A DNA stretch of 64,000 nucleotides from Bradyrhizobium lupini (GTDB lineage Bacteria; Pseudomonadota; Alphaproteobacteria; Rhizobiales; Xanthobacteraceae). The position numbers were made by a program, and so were the translations under genes. The notes beneath the pieces were generated by a model. That model was not told the DNA's origin. It ran no database searches and saw only the letters and a list, made by a program, of their open reading frames with translations. The first letter of the stretch is position 1; each line of letters opens with the position of its first letter. The stretch covers positions 5,599,001 to 5,663,000 of the forward strand of contig NZ_CP162553.1 in the NCBI RefSeq assembly GCF_040939785.1, given 5' to 3'. Shown here in pieces: positions 44,125-53,014 of the stretch.

Positions 44125-44152
44125 TTGACATCGGGGCGCTGGCCGCTATGTT
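44125..44152 (+). promoter_or_regulatory. Sigma-70-type promoter of the ilv leader
   Basis: TTGACA (44125-44130), a 16-base spacer and TATGTT (44147-44152) lie 32 bases before the leader peptide ATG. The consensus -35 and the downstream attenuator strongly suggest this is the ilvB operon promoter. Confidence 0.7.
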
Positions 44153-44184
44153 TCGCGCAACCTTTGGGAAGCCGGGCACCTGCC

Positions 44185-44250
44185 ATGCGTAACATTATTA
44201 CCAAACTCCTTATCGCCGTCGTACCCAGGCACACCGCCGGGGGTGGCTAG
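44185..44250 (+). CDS. ilv operon leader peptide
   Basis: A 21-residue reading frame starts at ATG 44185 and ends TAG. It contains IITKLLIAVV, so seven of ten consecutive residues are Ile, Leu or Val, and then PRHTAGGG. It is followed by overlapping hairpins and a T-run before ilvB. This is the classic design of a branched-chain amino acid attenuator: ribosome stalling at scarce Ile/Leu/Val tRNA favours read-through. Confidence 0.85.
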   Translation: MRNIITKLLIAVVPRHTAGGG

Positions 44251-44303
44251 CTGCCATCCACATGACAGGCGGTGTGCATGGGCCCTCTTCGGGGCCTTTT
44301 TTA
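44229..44303 (+). promoter_or_regulatory. Transcription attenuator of ilvB operon
   Basis: GCACACCGCC (44229-44238, within the leader-peptide frame) pairs perfectly with GGCGGTGTGC (44268-44277). Just after, GGCCC (44281-44285) and GGGCC (44292-44296) form a hairpin followed by TTTTTT (44297-44302), a Rho-independent terminator. The first stem and the terminator sit next to each other, so stalling in the peptide can change the fold. It ends 57 bases before the ilvB start. Confidence 0.8.
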
Positions 44304-44360
44304 TTTCCGAAAACCCGACACGAACGAAGCCGCTGACAACAGCGCATCCGGAGCAAGCCA

Positions 44361-46136
44361 ATGAGCGACAAGAGCCACGATCCGAACCAGATGACCGGCG
44401 CCGCGATGATCGTCCGCGCGCTCATCGATCATGGCGTGACCGACATTTTCGGCTACCCCGGCGGCGCGGTGCTCCCGATCTACGACGAGATCTTCCAGCA
44501 GAGCGAGGTCCAGCACATCCTGGTCCGCCACGAGCAGGGTGCGGGTCACGCCGCCGAGGGCTATGCGCGTTCGACCGGCCGGCCCGGCGTTGCCCTGGTG
44601 ACCTCCGGTCCCGGCGCCACCAACATGGTGACGCCGCTCACCGACGCGCTGATGGACTCGATCCCGCTGGTCTGCATCTCCGGCCAGGTGCCGACGCATC
44701 TGATCGGCAACGACGCGTTCCAGGAATGCGACACCGTCGGCATCACGCGCCCCTGCACCAAGCACAATTGGCTGGTGCGCGACGTCAACGATCTCGCAAA
44801 GGTGCTGCACGAGGCGTTTTACGTTGCGACTACGGGTCGACCGGGCCCGGTGCTCGTCGACGTGCCCAAGGACGTGCAGTTCGCGACCGGCACCTATCAT
44901 CCGCCGCGCAAATCCGACGTGCATCGCTCCTACGCGCCGCGGGTGAAGGGCGATGCGACGCAGATCCGCAAGGCCGTGGCGCTGCTCTCAGGCGCCAAGC
45001 GCCCCGTAATCTACAGCGGCGGCGGCGTGATCAATTCCGGCCCTGAAGCCACCAGGCTGCTGCGGGAGCTGGTCGAGGTCACCGGCTTTCCGATCACCTC
45101 CACGCTGATGGGCCTCGGCGCATATCCCGCCTCGGGCAAGAGCTGGCTCGGCATGCTCGGCATGCACGGCACCTACGAAGCCAACATGACCATGCATGAT
45201 TGCGACGTCATGCTGTGCGTCGGTGCGCGCTTCGACGACCGCATCACCGGCCGCGTCGATGCGTTCTCGCCGGGCTCGAAGAAGATCCACATCGACATCG
45301 ACCCGTCCTCGATCAACAAGAACATCCGCGTCGACGTGCCGATCATCGGCGACTGCGGCAACATTCTCGGCGACATTCTCCAGGTGTTCAAGGCGGAGGC
45401 GAAGAAGCCCGACATCAAGGCCTGGTGGCAGCAGATCGCGCAGTGGCGCGCCCGCAACTCGCTCTATTTCAGGAAGAGCAACGACGTCATCCTGCCGCAG
45501 CATGCGATCCAGAGCCTGTTCGAGGCGACGCGTGGCAAGGACACCTACATCACCACCGAGGTTGGCCAGCATCAGATGTGGGCCGCGCAGTTCTACGGCT
45601 TCGAGGAGCCGCATCGCTGGATGACCTCGGGCGGTCTCGGCACCATGGGCTACGGCCTGCCGGCCGCGGTTGGCGTGCAGGTTGCCCATCCCGACAGCCT
45701 CGTCATCGACATCGCGGGTGATGCCTCGGTGCAGATGACGATGCAGGAGATGTCGACGGCTGTGCAGTACGAGCTGCCGATCAAGATCTTCATTCTGAAC
45801 AACCAGTACATGGGCATGGTGCGGCAGTGGCAGCAGCTGCTCCATGGCAACCGCCTGTCGCATTCCTATTCGGAGGCGATGCCGGACTTCGTCAAGCTCG
45901 CGGAAGCCTACGGCGGCGTCGGCCTCCAGGTGCACAAGCCCGGTGATCTCGACGGAGCCATCCAGGAGATGATCTCGGTCAAGCGCCCGGTGCTGTTCGA
46001 CTGCCGCGTCGCGTCGCTGGAAAACTGTTTCCCGATGATCCCCTCCGGCAAGGCGCACAACGAGATGCTGTTGCCGGAGCAGGCCAACGACGAAGCCACC
46101 GCGAAGGCGTTCGCCGGCGGTAAGGCGCTGGTGTGA
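44361..46136 (+). CDS. ilvB: Acetolactate synthase large (catalytic) subunit
   Basis: This 591-residue thiamine-diphosphate enzyme forms acetolactate or acetohydroxybutyrate, the first common step of Ile/Val/Leu synthesis. Seen are the TPP-activating Glu in RHEQGAGHAAEGYAR near residue 58, the middle FAD-binding domain (GMLGMHGTYEANMTM), the QHQMWAAQFY region, and the C-terminal TPP motif beginning GDASVQMTMQEMSTAV and ending ILNN. GGAG lies seven bases before ATG 44361. The operon is under the attenuator upstream and continues into the dehydratase gene by GTGA overlap. Confidence 0.96.
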   Translation: MSDKSHDPNQMTGAAMIVRALIDHGVTDIFGYPGGAVLPIYDEIFQQSEVQHILVRHEQGAGHAAEGYARSTGRPGVALVTSGPGATNMVTPLTDALMDSIPLVCISGQVPTHLIGNDAFQECDTVGITRPCTKHNWLVRDVNDLAKVLHEAFYVATTGRPGPVLVDVPKDVQFATGTYHPPRKSDVHRSYAPRVKGDATQIRKAVALLSGAKRPVIYSGGGVINSGPEATRLLRELVEVTGFPITSTLMGLGAYPASGKSWLGMLGMHGTYEANMTMHDCDVMLCVGARFDDRITGRVDAFSPGSKKIHIDIDPSSINKNIRVDVPIIGDCGNILGDILQVFKAEAKKPDIKAWWQQIAQWRARNSLYFRKSNDVILPQHAIQSLFEATRGKDTYITTEVGQHQMWAAQFYGFEEPHRWMTSGGLGTMGYGLPAAVGVQVAHPDSLVIDIAGDASVQMTMQEMSTAVQYELPIKIFILNNQYMGMVRQWQQLLHGNRLSHSYSEAMPDFVKLAEAYGGVGLQVHKPGDLDGAIQEMISVKRPVLFDCRVASLENCFPMIPSGKAHNEMLLPEQANDEATAKAFAGGKALV

Positions 46137-47125
46137 GCGTGATGTTCGACCTGAACGAGCTCGAACGCGCACATGCGATCGTGGGGCAGGCGGTGCCGGC
46201 AACGCCGGCGCACGCCTGGCCGCTGCTCGCCGAGCGGCTCGGCACGCAGGTCGTGGTCAAGCACGAGAATCACACGCCGGCGGGCGCCTTCAAGGTGCGC
46301 GGCGGGTTGGTCTATCTCGATCGGCTGAAGCGCGAACGGCCGAACATTCCGGGCATCATCTCGGCGACGCGCGGCAATCATGGCCAGAGCCTCGCCTTTG
46401 CGGCGAGCCGCCATGGCGTAACTGCCGTGATCTATGTGCCGCGCGGCAATTCGGTCGAGAAGAACCGCGCGATGAAGGCGTTCGGCGCCGAACTCGTTGA
46501 GCACGGCGAGGACTTTCAGGCCGCACGCGAGGAAGCCGGACGCCACGCGCAGTTCGCCGGGCTGCACATCGTGCCGTCGTTCCATACGGACCTGGTGCTG
46601 GGCGTGGCGACCTATGCGCTCGAATTGTTCCGGGCCGCGCCCGATCTCGACATCCTCTATGTGCCGATCGGGCAAGGCTCGGGGATCTGCGGCTGTATCA
46701 TGGCGCGCGATCTGCTCGGCCTGAAGACCGAGATCGTGGGCGTGCAGTCGACCGAGGCGCCGTCCTACGCGCTGTCGTTCGCGGCGGGTCAGGTGGTGAC
46801 CACCGAGACCAGCAACACGCTCGCGGACGGCATGGCGACGCGGATTCCCGATCCGGAAGCGCTCGCGGTCATCCTCAAGGGCGCCTCGCGTATCGTCCAG
46901 GTGACGGACGATGAAATCGCGCTCGCGATCCATGCGCTCTGGACCGACACGCACAACCTTGCCGAAGGCGCTGGCGCCGCCGCGCTCTCCGCGGCGCTTC
47001 AGGAAAAGACAACATTGTCGGGCAAGCGCGTCGGTCTCGTGCTGTCCGGCGGCAATATCGATTTCGATCTGTTCCGCGGTTGGGTCGGGACGGATGCGCC
47101 GGTCGCTCATCGGGCGACGGCGTAA
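46133..47125 (+). CDS. Threonine dehydratase-like PLP enzyme
   Basis: This 330-residue PLP-fold II enzyme shows the Schiff-base Lys54 in AGAFKVRGG, the phosphate/cofactor Gly-rich loop GQGSGICG near residue 187 and the C-terminal LVLSGGNID. It lacks the ACT regulatory domain of biosynthetic IlvA, so it is like the catabolic/shorter type and probably deaminates threonine (or serine) to 2-oxobutanoate. GTG 46133 overlaps the ilvB stop (GTGA). Its place between ilvB and ilvN suggests it supplies 2-oxobutanoate for isoleucine without Ile feedback through its own domain. Confidence 0.9.
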   Translation: MSVMFDLNELERAHAIVGQAVPATPAHAWPLLAERLGTQVVVKHENHTPAGAFKVRGGLVYLDRLKRERPNIPGIISATRGNHGQSLAFAASRHGVTAVIYVPRGNSVEKNRAMKAFGAELVEHGEDFQAAREEAGRHAQFAGLHIVPSFHTDLVLGVATYALELFRAAPDLDILYVPIGQGSGICGCIMARDLLGLKTEIVGVQSTEAPSYALSFAAGQVVTTETSNTLADGMATRIPDPEALAVILKGASRIVQVTDDEIALAIHALWTDTHNLAEGAGAAALSAALQEKTTLSGKRVGLVLSGGNIDFDLFRGWVGTDAPVAHRATA

Positions 47126-47148
47126 CGACGAGAATGAAGGGGACGACA

Positions 47149-47691
47149 ATGAACCAGCCCGCATCCGCCTATTTCATCGAGGAGCGCCACGACCCGAACG
47201 AGACGCACACGCTTTCGGTGCTCGTGCAGAACGAGCCCGGCGTGCTCGCGCGCGTCATCGGCCTGTTCTCGGGGCGCGGCTACAATATCGAGAGCCTCAC
47301 GGTCTCGGAGACCGAGAGCCAGAAGCATCTCTCGCGCATCACCATCGTCACCACGGGTACGCCCATGGTGATCGAGCAGATCAAGCATCAGCTCGACCGC
47401 ATGATCCCGGTCTATCGCGTCGTCGACATGACGCTGACCAAGCGCTCGATCGAGCGCGAGCTGGCGATGGTCAAGGTGCGCGGGCAGGGCGAGCATCGCG
47501 TCGAGGCGCTGCGGCTGGCGGACGCGTTCCGCGCCCGCGTGATCGACGCCACCACCGAGAGCTTTGTGTTCGAGATCACAGGCAATACAGATAAGATCAA
47601 TCAGTTTATCGACCTGATGCGTCCGCTTGGCCTCGTCGAAGTGTCGCGCACCGGTGTTGCCGCGATTGGTCGCGGGCCTGAAGGAATGTGA
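47149..47691 (+). CDS. ilvN: Acetolactate synthase small (regulatory) subunit
   Basis: This 180-residue regulatory subunit (IlvH/IlvN type) has an N-terminal ACT domain: LSVLVQNEPGVLARVIGLFSGRGYNIESLTVS, residues about 20-52, with the valine-binding NEPGVL. The C-terminal half includes MRPLGLVEVSRTGVAAIGRG. It binds Val and activates and feedback-inhibits IlvB. ATG 47149 follows the dehydratase stop by 23 bases. Confidence 0.95.
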   Translation: MNQPASAYFIEERHDPNETHTLSVLVQNEPGVLARVIGLFSGRGYNIESLTVSETESQKHLSRITIVTTGTPMVIEQIKHQLDRMIPVYRVVDMTLTKRSIERELAMVKVRGQGEHRVEALRLADAFRARVIDATTESFVFEITGNTDKINQFIDLMRPLGLVEVSRTGVAAIGRGPEGM

Positions 47692-47694
47692 GCC

Positions 47695-48384
47695 ATGCTG
47701 GCGCGCGACTGGTATTACAACGAGCGGAACCGGATAGGGATCGGGCCTGCAGTGGCCTCGATCTACGACAGTCATGACGATGCCGATCTACGGGCGCGCG
47801 CCGCGCTGAAAATGCTCGGCGTCCAGCGCGGCTGGCGCATTGCCGATATCGGTTGCGGCAACGGCGTGCTCGCGACCGAGGCGGCGCTGATGGGCGCCGA
47901 GGTCGATGCCATCGACATCTCGCCCGCGATGCTGGCGCTCGCCGAGATCTACGCGCGCGAGCGCAAGGCGCCCGTGCGCACGCAGTCCGCCGGCCTGCTC
48001 AGCTTCGCCTACCGGCCGGAATCCTATGACCTGATCGTCAGCGAGTTCACGCTGCACCATCTGCCGGATTTCTGGAAGGCGGTAGCCATGTCGCGGATCT
48101 ATCGCGCGCTCAAGCCCGGTGCCACTTTCTATTTGCGCGACATCGTCTACGCCTCGATGCCCGATGCGCTCGAGCGCGACGTTGACCAATGGGCCGACTT
48201 TGAGATCAAGAACCACGATGTCCCGCGTGAAAGCGTCGTCACCCACATGCGCGACGAGTATTCCACTTTCGGCTGGGTCATGGAGCGGATGCTGACCGAC
48301 GTCGGCTTCACGCTGGTCTCGGCCGATTACCACGCCCCGATGCACGGCACCTATCTGCTGCGGAAACCCAATTCCTCGACGTAA
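47695..48384 (+). CDS. Class I SAM-dependent methyltransferase
   Basis: This 229-residue protein has the SAM motif IADIGCGNGVLATEAALMGA near residues 49-68, AIDISPAML and a SEFTLHHLPDFWKAV motif. It resembles the Rossmann methyltransferases acting on small molecules (UbiE/Coq5-like group). It starts three bases after the ilvN stop (ATG 47695), so it is co-transcribed, but its link to branched-chain synthesis is unclear. Confidence 0.88.
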   Translation: MLARDWYYNERNRIGIGPAVASIYDSHDDADLRARAALKMLGVQRGWRIADIGCGNGVLATEAALMGAEVDAIDISPAMLALAEIYARERKAPVRTQSAGLLSFAYRPESYDLIVSEFTLHHLPDFWKAVAMSRIYRALKPGATFYLRDIVYASMPDALERDVDQWADFEIKNHDVPRESVVTHMRDEYSTFGWVMERMLTDVGFTLVSADYHAPMHGTYLLRKPNSST

Positions 48385-48453
48385 CGGCCGGCGAGCAAGG
48401 CTCGACCAGAACAACAAACAGGGCTGCACGACAGGGCAGAACCGGGAACGACA

Positions 48454-49329
48454 ATGAAGCCGGCCGACATCCTCATCGCCATCCTGGTGGCGGTCATCTG
48501 GGGGCTTGCCTTCGTGGCAAGCCGGATCGCGCTCGACGAATTTTCGCCGGAGCTGATGACGGCGATGCGCTTCACCATTGCCGCGGTGCCGTGCCTATTC
48601 ATCCGCAAGCCCAAAGTCGCCTGGTCGCTCCTGATCGCGATCAGCTTCACGCTCTTTCTCGGCCAATTTCTGAGCCAGGCCTATGGCATCGCCCATGGCG
48701 TGCCGGTGGGGCTGACCAGCGTCGTCGTGCAGAGCCAGGCGCTGTTCACGATCGGCTTTGCCGCGATCGCATTCCGTGAGCGGCCGACGCCGGTGCAGAC
48801 GCTGGGCATCGTCATCGCAGCCATCGGCCTTTTGATGATCTGCGGCACGGTCGGCTATGATTTCAGCGTCGGTGCCTTCGCCGTGCTGATGATCGCGCCG
48901 GTCAGCTTTGCGGTCGGCAATGTCCTGCTGCGCGGCGCCCGCGGCGTGCCGATGTTCGATCTGTTCGCCTGGTTGTGCCTCGCCACCGCGGTGCCGCTGT
49001 TCGCGCTCACGCTGGTGGTCAACGGACCGACGCCGACCTGGCAGTCGCTGGTCCACATGTCGCTCACCGGCCTCATTTGCCTGCTGTTGATCGGCGCCAT
49101 CTCCACCAGCATCGCCTATTGGCTGTGGGGCCGGCTGCTGCGTGACTATCCCACCGCGCAAGTGGTGCCGTTCGCGCTGCTGGTGCCGTTCGTCGGCTCG
49201 GCTGCGTCCAGCATCGTGTTCGGCGAGCGGTTCGGCCCGCTGCGTCTCGCCGGCATGCTCACCGTGATCGGCGGTATCGCGGTGATGGTGCTCGCGAAGC
49301 GTCCGCAGGTCCTGCCGAAGACCGCTTGA
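48454..49329 (+). CDS. EamA family (DMT) transporter
   Basis: This 291-residue membrane protein has about ten hydrophobic helices in two EamA repeats: residues about 5-130 (ILVAVIWGLAFVASRIAL start, SVVVQSQALFTIGFAAIAFRER) and about 145-285 (SVVF-type end VGSAASSIVFGERFGPLRLAG). Both repeats keep the GER signature. Drug/metabolite-superfamily exporters often remove amino acids such as Thr, Cys or aromatic compounds. It is followed by a LysE-type exporter seven bases on, suggesting metabolite export linked to the neighbouring ilv operon. Confidence 0.9.
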   Translation: MKPADILIAILVAVIWGLAFVASRIALDEFSPELMTAMRFTIAAVPCLFIRKPKVAWSLLIAISFTLFLGQFLSQAYGIAHGVPVGLTSVVVQSQALFTIGFAAIAFRERPTPVQTLGIVIAAIGLLMICGTVGYDFSVGAFAVLMIAPVSFAVGNVLLRGARGVPMFDLFAWLCLATAVPLFALTLVVNGPTPTWQSLVHMSLTGLICLLLIGAISTSIAYWLWGRLLRDYPTAQVVPFALLVPFVGSAASSIVFGERFGPLRLAGMLTVIGGIAVMVLAKRPQVLPKTA

Positions 49330-49336
49330 GGTGACT

Positions 49337-49939
49337 ATGGCCTATTCGCTCTTCTATGCCTTCCTCGCCTTTATGGTCGTGATGTATTTCACGCCCGGGC
49401 CGAACAACATCATGCTGCTGGCCTCGGGCCTGACCTACGGCTTTCGGCGCACCATCCCCCACATCGCCGGTATCGTCATCGGCTTTGCTTTCATGATCGC
49501 CGCCGTGGGTCTCGGGCTCGGTACAGTGTTTCTGGCCTATCCGATCCTTCAGACCATCCTGAAATACGCCGGCGCGGTCTATCTGATTTACCTTGCCGCC
49601 GTGATTGCTTTGTCCGGCCCGACCACGCCGGACGGCGAGACCGGCCGCGGCCCGATGACCTTCTGGGGCGCGGCGATGTTCCAGTGGATCAACGCCAAGG
49701 GCTGGGTGATCGTGATCGGCACAATCACCGCCTACGCGGCGATTGCCCAATTCCCCATCAATATCGCGATCCAGACCCTGGTCAGCCTACTCGTCGGCGC
49801 GGTCTCGACCGTGGTCTGGGTCCTGTTCGGCACTGCACTACGGCCGGTGTTGACCTCCGAGCGGCTGGTCCGCGCCTTCAACATCCTGATGGCGATCCTG
49901 CTGCTGGCGTCTCTCTACCCCGTCGTTATGGATGCATGA
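49337..49939 (+). CDS. LysE/RhtB family amino acid exporter
   Basis: This 200-residue protein has about six helices. The N-terminal MYFTPGPNNIMLLASGLTYG motif, TFWGAAMFQWINAKGWVI in the middle and the VLFGTALRPVL end fit the LysE/RhtB family, which exports amino acids (Thr, Leu or homoserine). ATG 49337 is used with GAGG upstream; GTG 49331 is possible. It lies just before ilvC, which may therefore be co-transcribed with it or start from its own leader. Confidence 0.9.
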   Translation: MAYSLFYAFLAFMVVMYFTPGPNNIMLLASGLTYGFRRTIPHIAGIVIGFAFMIAAVGLGLGTVFLAYPILQTILKYAGAVYLIYLAAVIALSGPTTPDGETGRGPMTFWGAAMFQWINAKGWVIVIGTITAYAAIAQFPINIAIQTLVSLLVGAVSTVVWVLFGTALRPVLTSERLVRAFNILMAILLLASLYPVVMDA

Positions 49940-49993
49940 TGCCTCAGCTTTCCATGCAGAAACGGGTTTCCCAGGGGGCCGAAAATGCTCTAG

Positions 49994-51106
<1,113 letters not shown>

Positions 51107-51115
51107 GCGGCCGTT

Positions 51116-51146
51116 CGGATGCGGCGTATCGGTTGCGCCGCATCCG
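51116..51146 (+). terminator. Hairpin after ilvC
   Basis: CGGATGCGGCG and CGCCGCATCCG form a perfect 11-bp stem with a 9-base loop, ten bases after the ilvC stop. There is no T-run; it may stabilise the mRNA or terminate with Rho. Confidence 0.6.
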
Positions 51147-51211
51147 GACACGCGAGCGAAAACACAAGCTTCGCTCGCCAAACCAATTCTTAAATCTTCG
51201 CGATTATATTC

Positions 51212-51244
51212 GAGCGAGATCGCAACCAGCGGTCTCGCTCTTTT
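51212..51244 (+). terminator. Rho-independent terminator downstream of ilvC
   Basis: GAGCGAGA and TCTCGCTC pair perfectly (8 bp, 13-base loop) and are followed by TTTT at 51241-51244. It comes about 65 bases after the first hairpin. Confidence 0.75.
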
Positions 51245-51577
51245 CGTCTCGCGCGAAGCATTGCTGCTTCATTCAAATTCTTCGCGAGCTGAAGTGCTCC
51301 CTGAGCATGAAGAACTGACGCTTAAACCACATTCTTGGTCTCGCGTTGTTTTCGGAATTTCTCAGAAGCTCCCGATCCTCAAAAGCCCAGCGTCTTCAGG
51401 GTCAAGGATTCGGCTCTTCATCCATACCTTCAGGATGCAATCAATCGCACGTCGCGAGGTTCGCACCTCGCTTCAACTTAAGAACTGACACCCGCGGCGT
51501 CTCCTTGAGCGGTGGACGGCATTGCGCCCCGGCACCTTTCGCCTGCATGATCGCGGGAGCTCTTGGGGAGGAAGATC
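51245..51577. other. Gene-free region before the SDR gene
   Basis: About 333 bases lie between the ilvC terminator and the SDR start. Codon use is lower in GC than its surroundings (many TTC, CTT and AAT). I see short open frames only, with no ribosome site. AGGA before 51578 serves the SDR. I can name nothing else here. Confidence 0.5.
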
Positions 51578-52429
51578 ATGCGATCCGTCGTCGTCACCGG
51601 CGCGTCCACTGGCATCGGCTGGGCCATTGCGAAGTTTCTGATCGGGCGCGGCTATCGTGTTTTCGGTAGTGTCCGCAAGCAGGCCGATGCGGATCGGCTC
51701 ATGGGTGAATTCGGTACGAACTTCACGGCGCTGCTGTTCGACGTCACCGACGAGGCGGCGGTCCTCGCGGCTGCGCGAAAAGTCCGCGAGGCGCTGGGCG
51801 GCGAGACGCTGGCCGGTCTCGTCAACAACGCCGGCGTCGCGGTCGCCGGTCCCGTGCTCGAATTGTCGGTCGACGACTTTCGCCGGCAGATGGAGATCAA
51901 CGTCATCGGCCCGGTCATCGCGACGCAGGCCTTTGGGCCGCTGCTGGGCGCCGACCCGTCGCTGGAGGGACCGAAGGGCCGGATCGTGATGATCAGCTCG
52001 GTCGCGGGCAAGAACGGCAATCCGTTGTCGGCGCCTTACTGCACGTCCAAGCATGCCATCGAAGGTCTGTCGGAGAGCTTGCGCCGCGAATTGATGCTGT
52101 TTGGCATCGACGTCATTATCGTCGCACCCGGCGCCGTCAAGACGCCGATCTGGAGCAAGGCCGAGCAGATCGATCTTTCGGTCTACCAGAACTCGCCTTA
52201 TCTGCCGGCGCTGAACAAGGTCATGGCGTTCATGATGAAGCTCGGCGAGACCGGGCTGCCGGCCGAGCGGATTGCCGAGGTCGTTTTCGAGGCGCTCACC
52301 GCCGAGAGGCCCAAGGTTCGCTACCAGATCACGCCGGACCGGATGCGGCATTTGATGACGGCCACGCTGCCCAAGCGTGTGGTCGACCGCATCATCGCCA
52401 AGCGGCTCGGGCTGCTGCCGCAGGGCTGA
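51578..52429 (+). CDS. SDR-family oxidoreductase
   Basis: This 283-residue short-chain dehydrogenase has the N-terminal nucleotide loop VTGASTGIGWAIAKFL, NNAGVAVAG near residue 80, the catalytic Ser region SSVAGKNGNPLSAPYCTSKHA (Ser, Tyr and Lys seen) and a C-terminal loop extension typical of classical SDRs that act on lipids, sterols or retinoids. The ATG 51578 is preceded by GGGGAGGAAG. It is NAD(P)-dependent; the substrate is unknown. Confidence 0.92.
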   Translation: MRSVVVTGASTGIGWAIAKFLIGRGYRVFGSVRKQADADRLMGEFGTNFTALLFDVTDEAAVLAAARKVREALGGETLAGLVNNAGVAVAGPVLELSVDDFRRQMEINVIGPVIATQAFGPLLGADPSLEGPKGRIVMISSVAGKNGNPLSAPYCTSKHAIEGLSESLRRELMLFGIDVIIVAPGAVKTPIWSKAEQIDLSVYQNSPYLPALNKVMAFMMKLGETGLPAERIAEVVFEALTAERPKVRYQITPDRMRHLMTATLPKRVVDRIIAKRLGLLPQG

Positions 52430-52491
52430 GCCTCCGAGGTGAGACCATTGCCGGACAGGTGATCAATTTCCGATCGTGGGAGCGTCTTGAG

Positions 52492-52782
52492 ATGCCGGCT
52501 TATGTGATTTTCGACGTCGAGATCAGGGATTTGCAGCAGTACCAAAGCTTCATGTTGGGCGTGAAGCCCGCCCTGGAGGCCGCTGGAGCTCGATATCTGG
52601 CGCGAGGGGGCGCCCACAAGGTCTACGAGGGAGACTGGCAGCCCCGCAGGATCGTTCTGCTGGAATTCCCATCCGTCGCAGCCTGGGAGGCATTTTACAC
52701 AGGCGCGACCTACCAGGGACTCAAAGCGGTCCGGGACGCTTGCAGTTCTGCCCGCCTGGTCAGCGTCGAAGGCCTCGACTAG
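52492..52782 (+). CDS. DUF1330 domain-containing protein
   Basis: This 96-residue protein begins MPAYVIFDVEIRDLQQYQSF. It carries RYLARGGAHKVYEGDWQPRR and IVLLEFPSVAAWEAFYTGATYQ, the whole-length pattern of DUF1330, a ferredoxin-like alpha/beta fold (dimeric alpha/beta barrel superfamily) of unknown activity. It follows the SDR gene on the same strand by 62 bases. Confidence 0.9.
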   Translation: MPAYVIFDVEIRDLQQYQSFMLGVKPALEAAGARYLARGGAHKVYEGDWQPRRIVLLEFPSVAAWEAFYTGATYQGLKAVRDACSSARLVSVEGLD

Positions 52783-53014
52783 ACGGCAAGTCGGTTCTGC
52801 ACTGCGGGATTTGCCCTAGGGACGAATTGGGCCCGGAGACCGATCGGCTTCCGCTAACATTAAGCGAAGGTCGGACCGCGACACGCGTTGCTTGTCCGTG
52901 ACCTTTCAATTACAGTTTTATGACACGGTGCAGGCCTTCCGGCTGCGCCGAACGCCGCAGGCCCGGTCAGCCGGCTCGGCATCACCGTGCCGGACCAGCA
53001 GTTGCGTGTCGTCG

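Noticed and set aside
44988..46202. 404-codon minus-strand frame
   Set aside because: Antisense to ilvB; composition shadow only.
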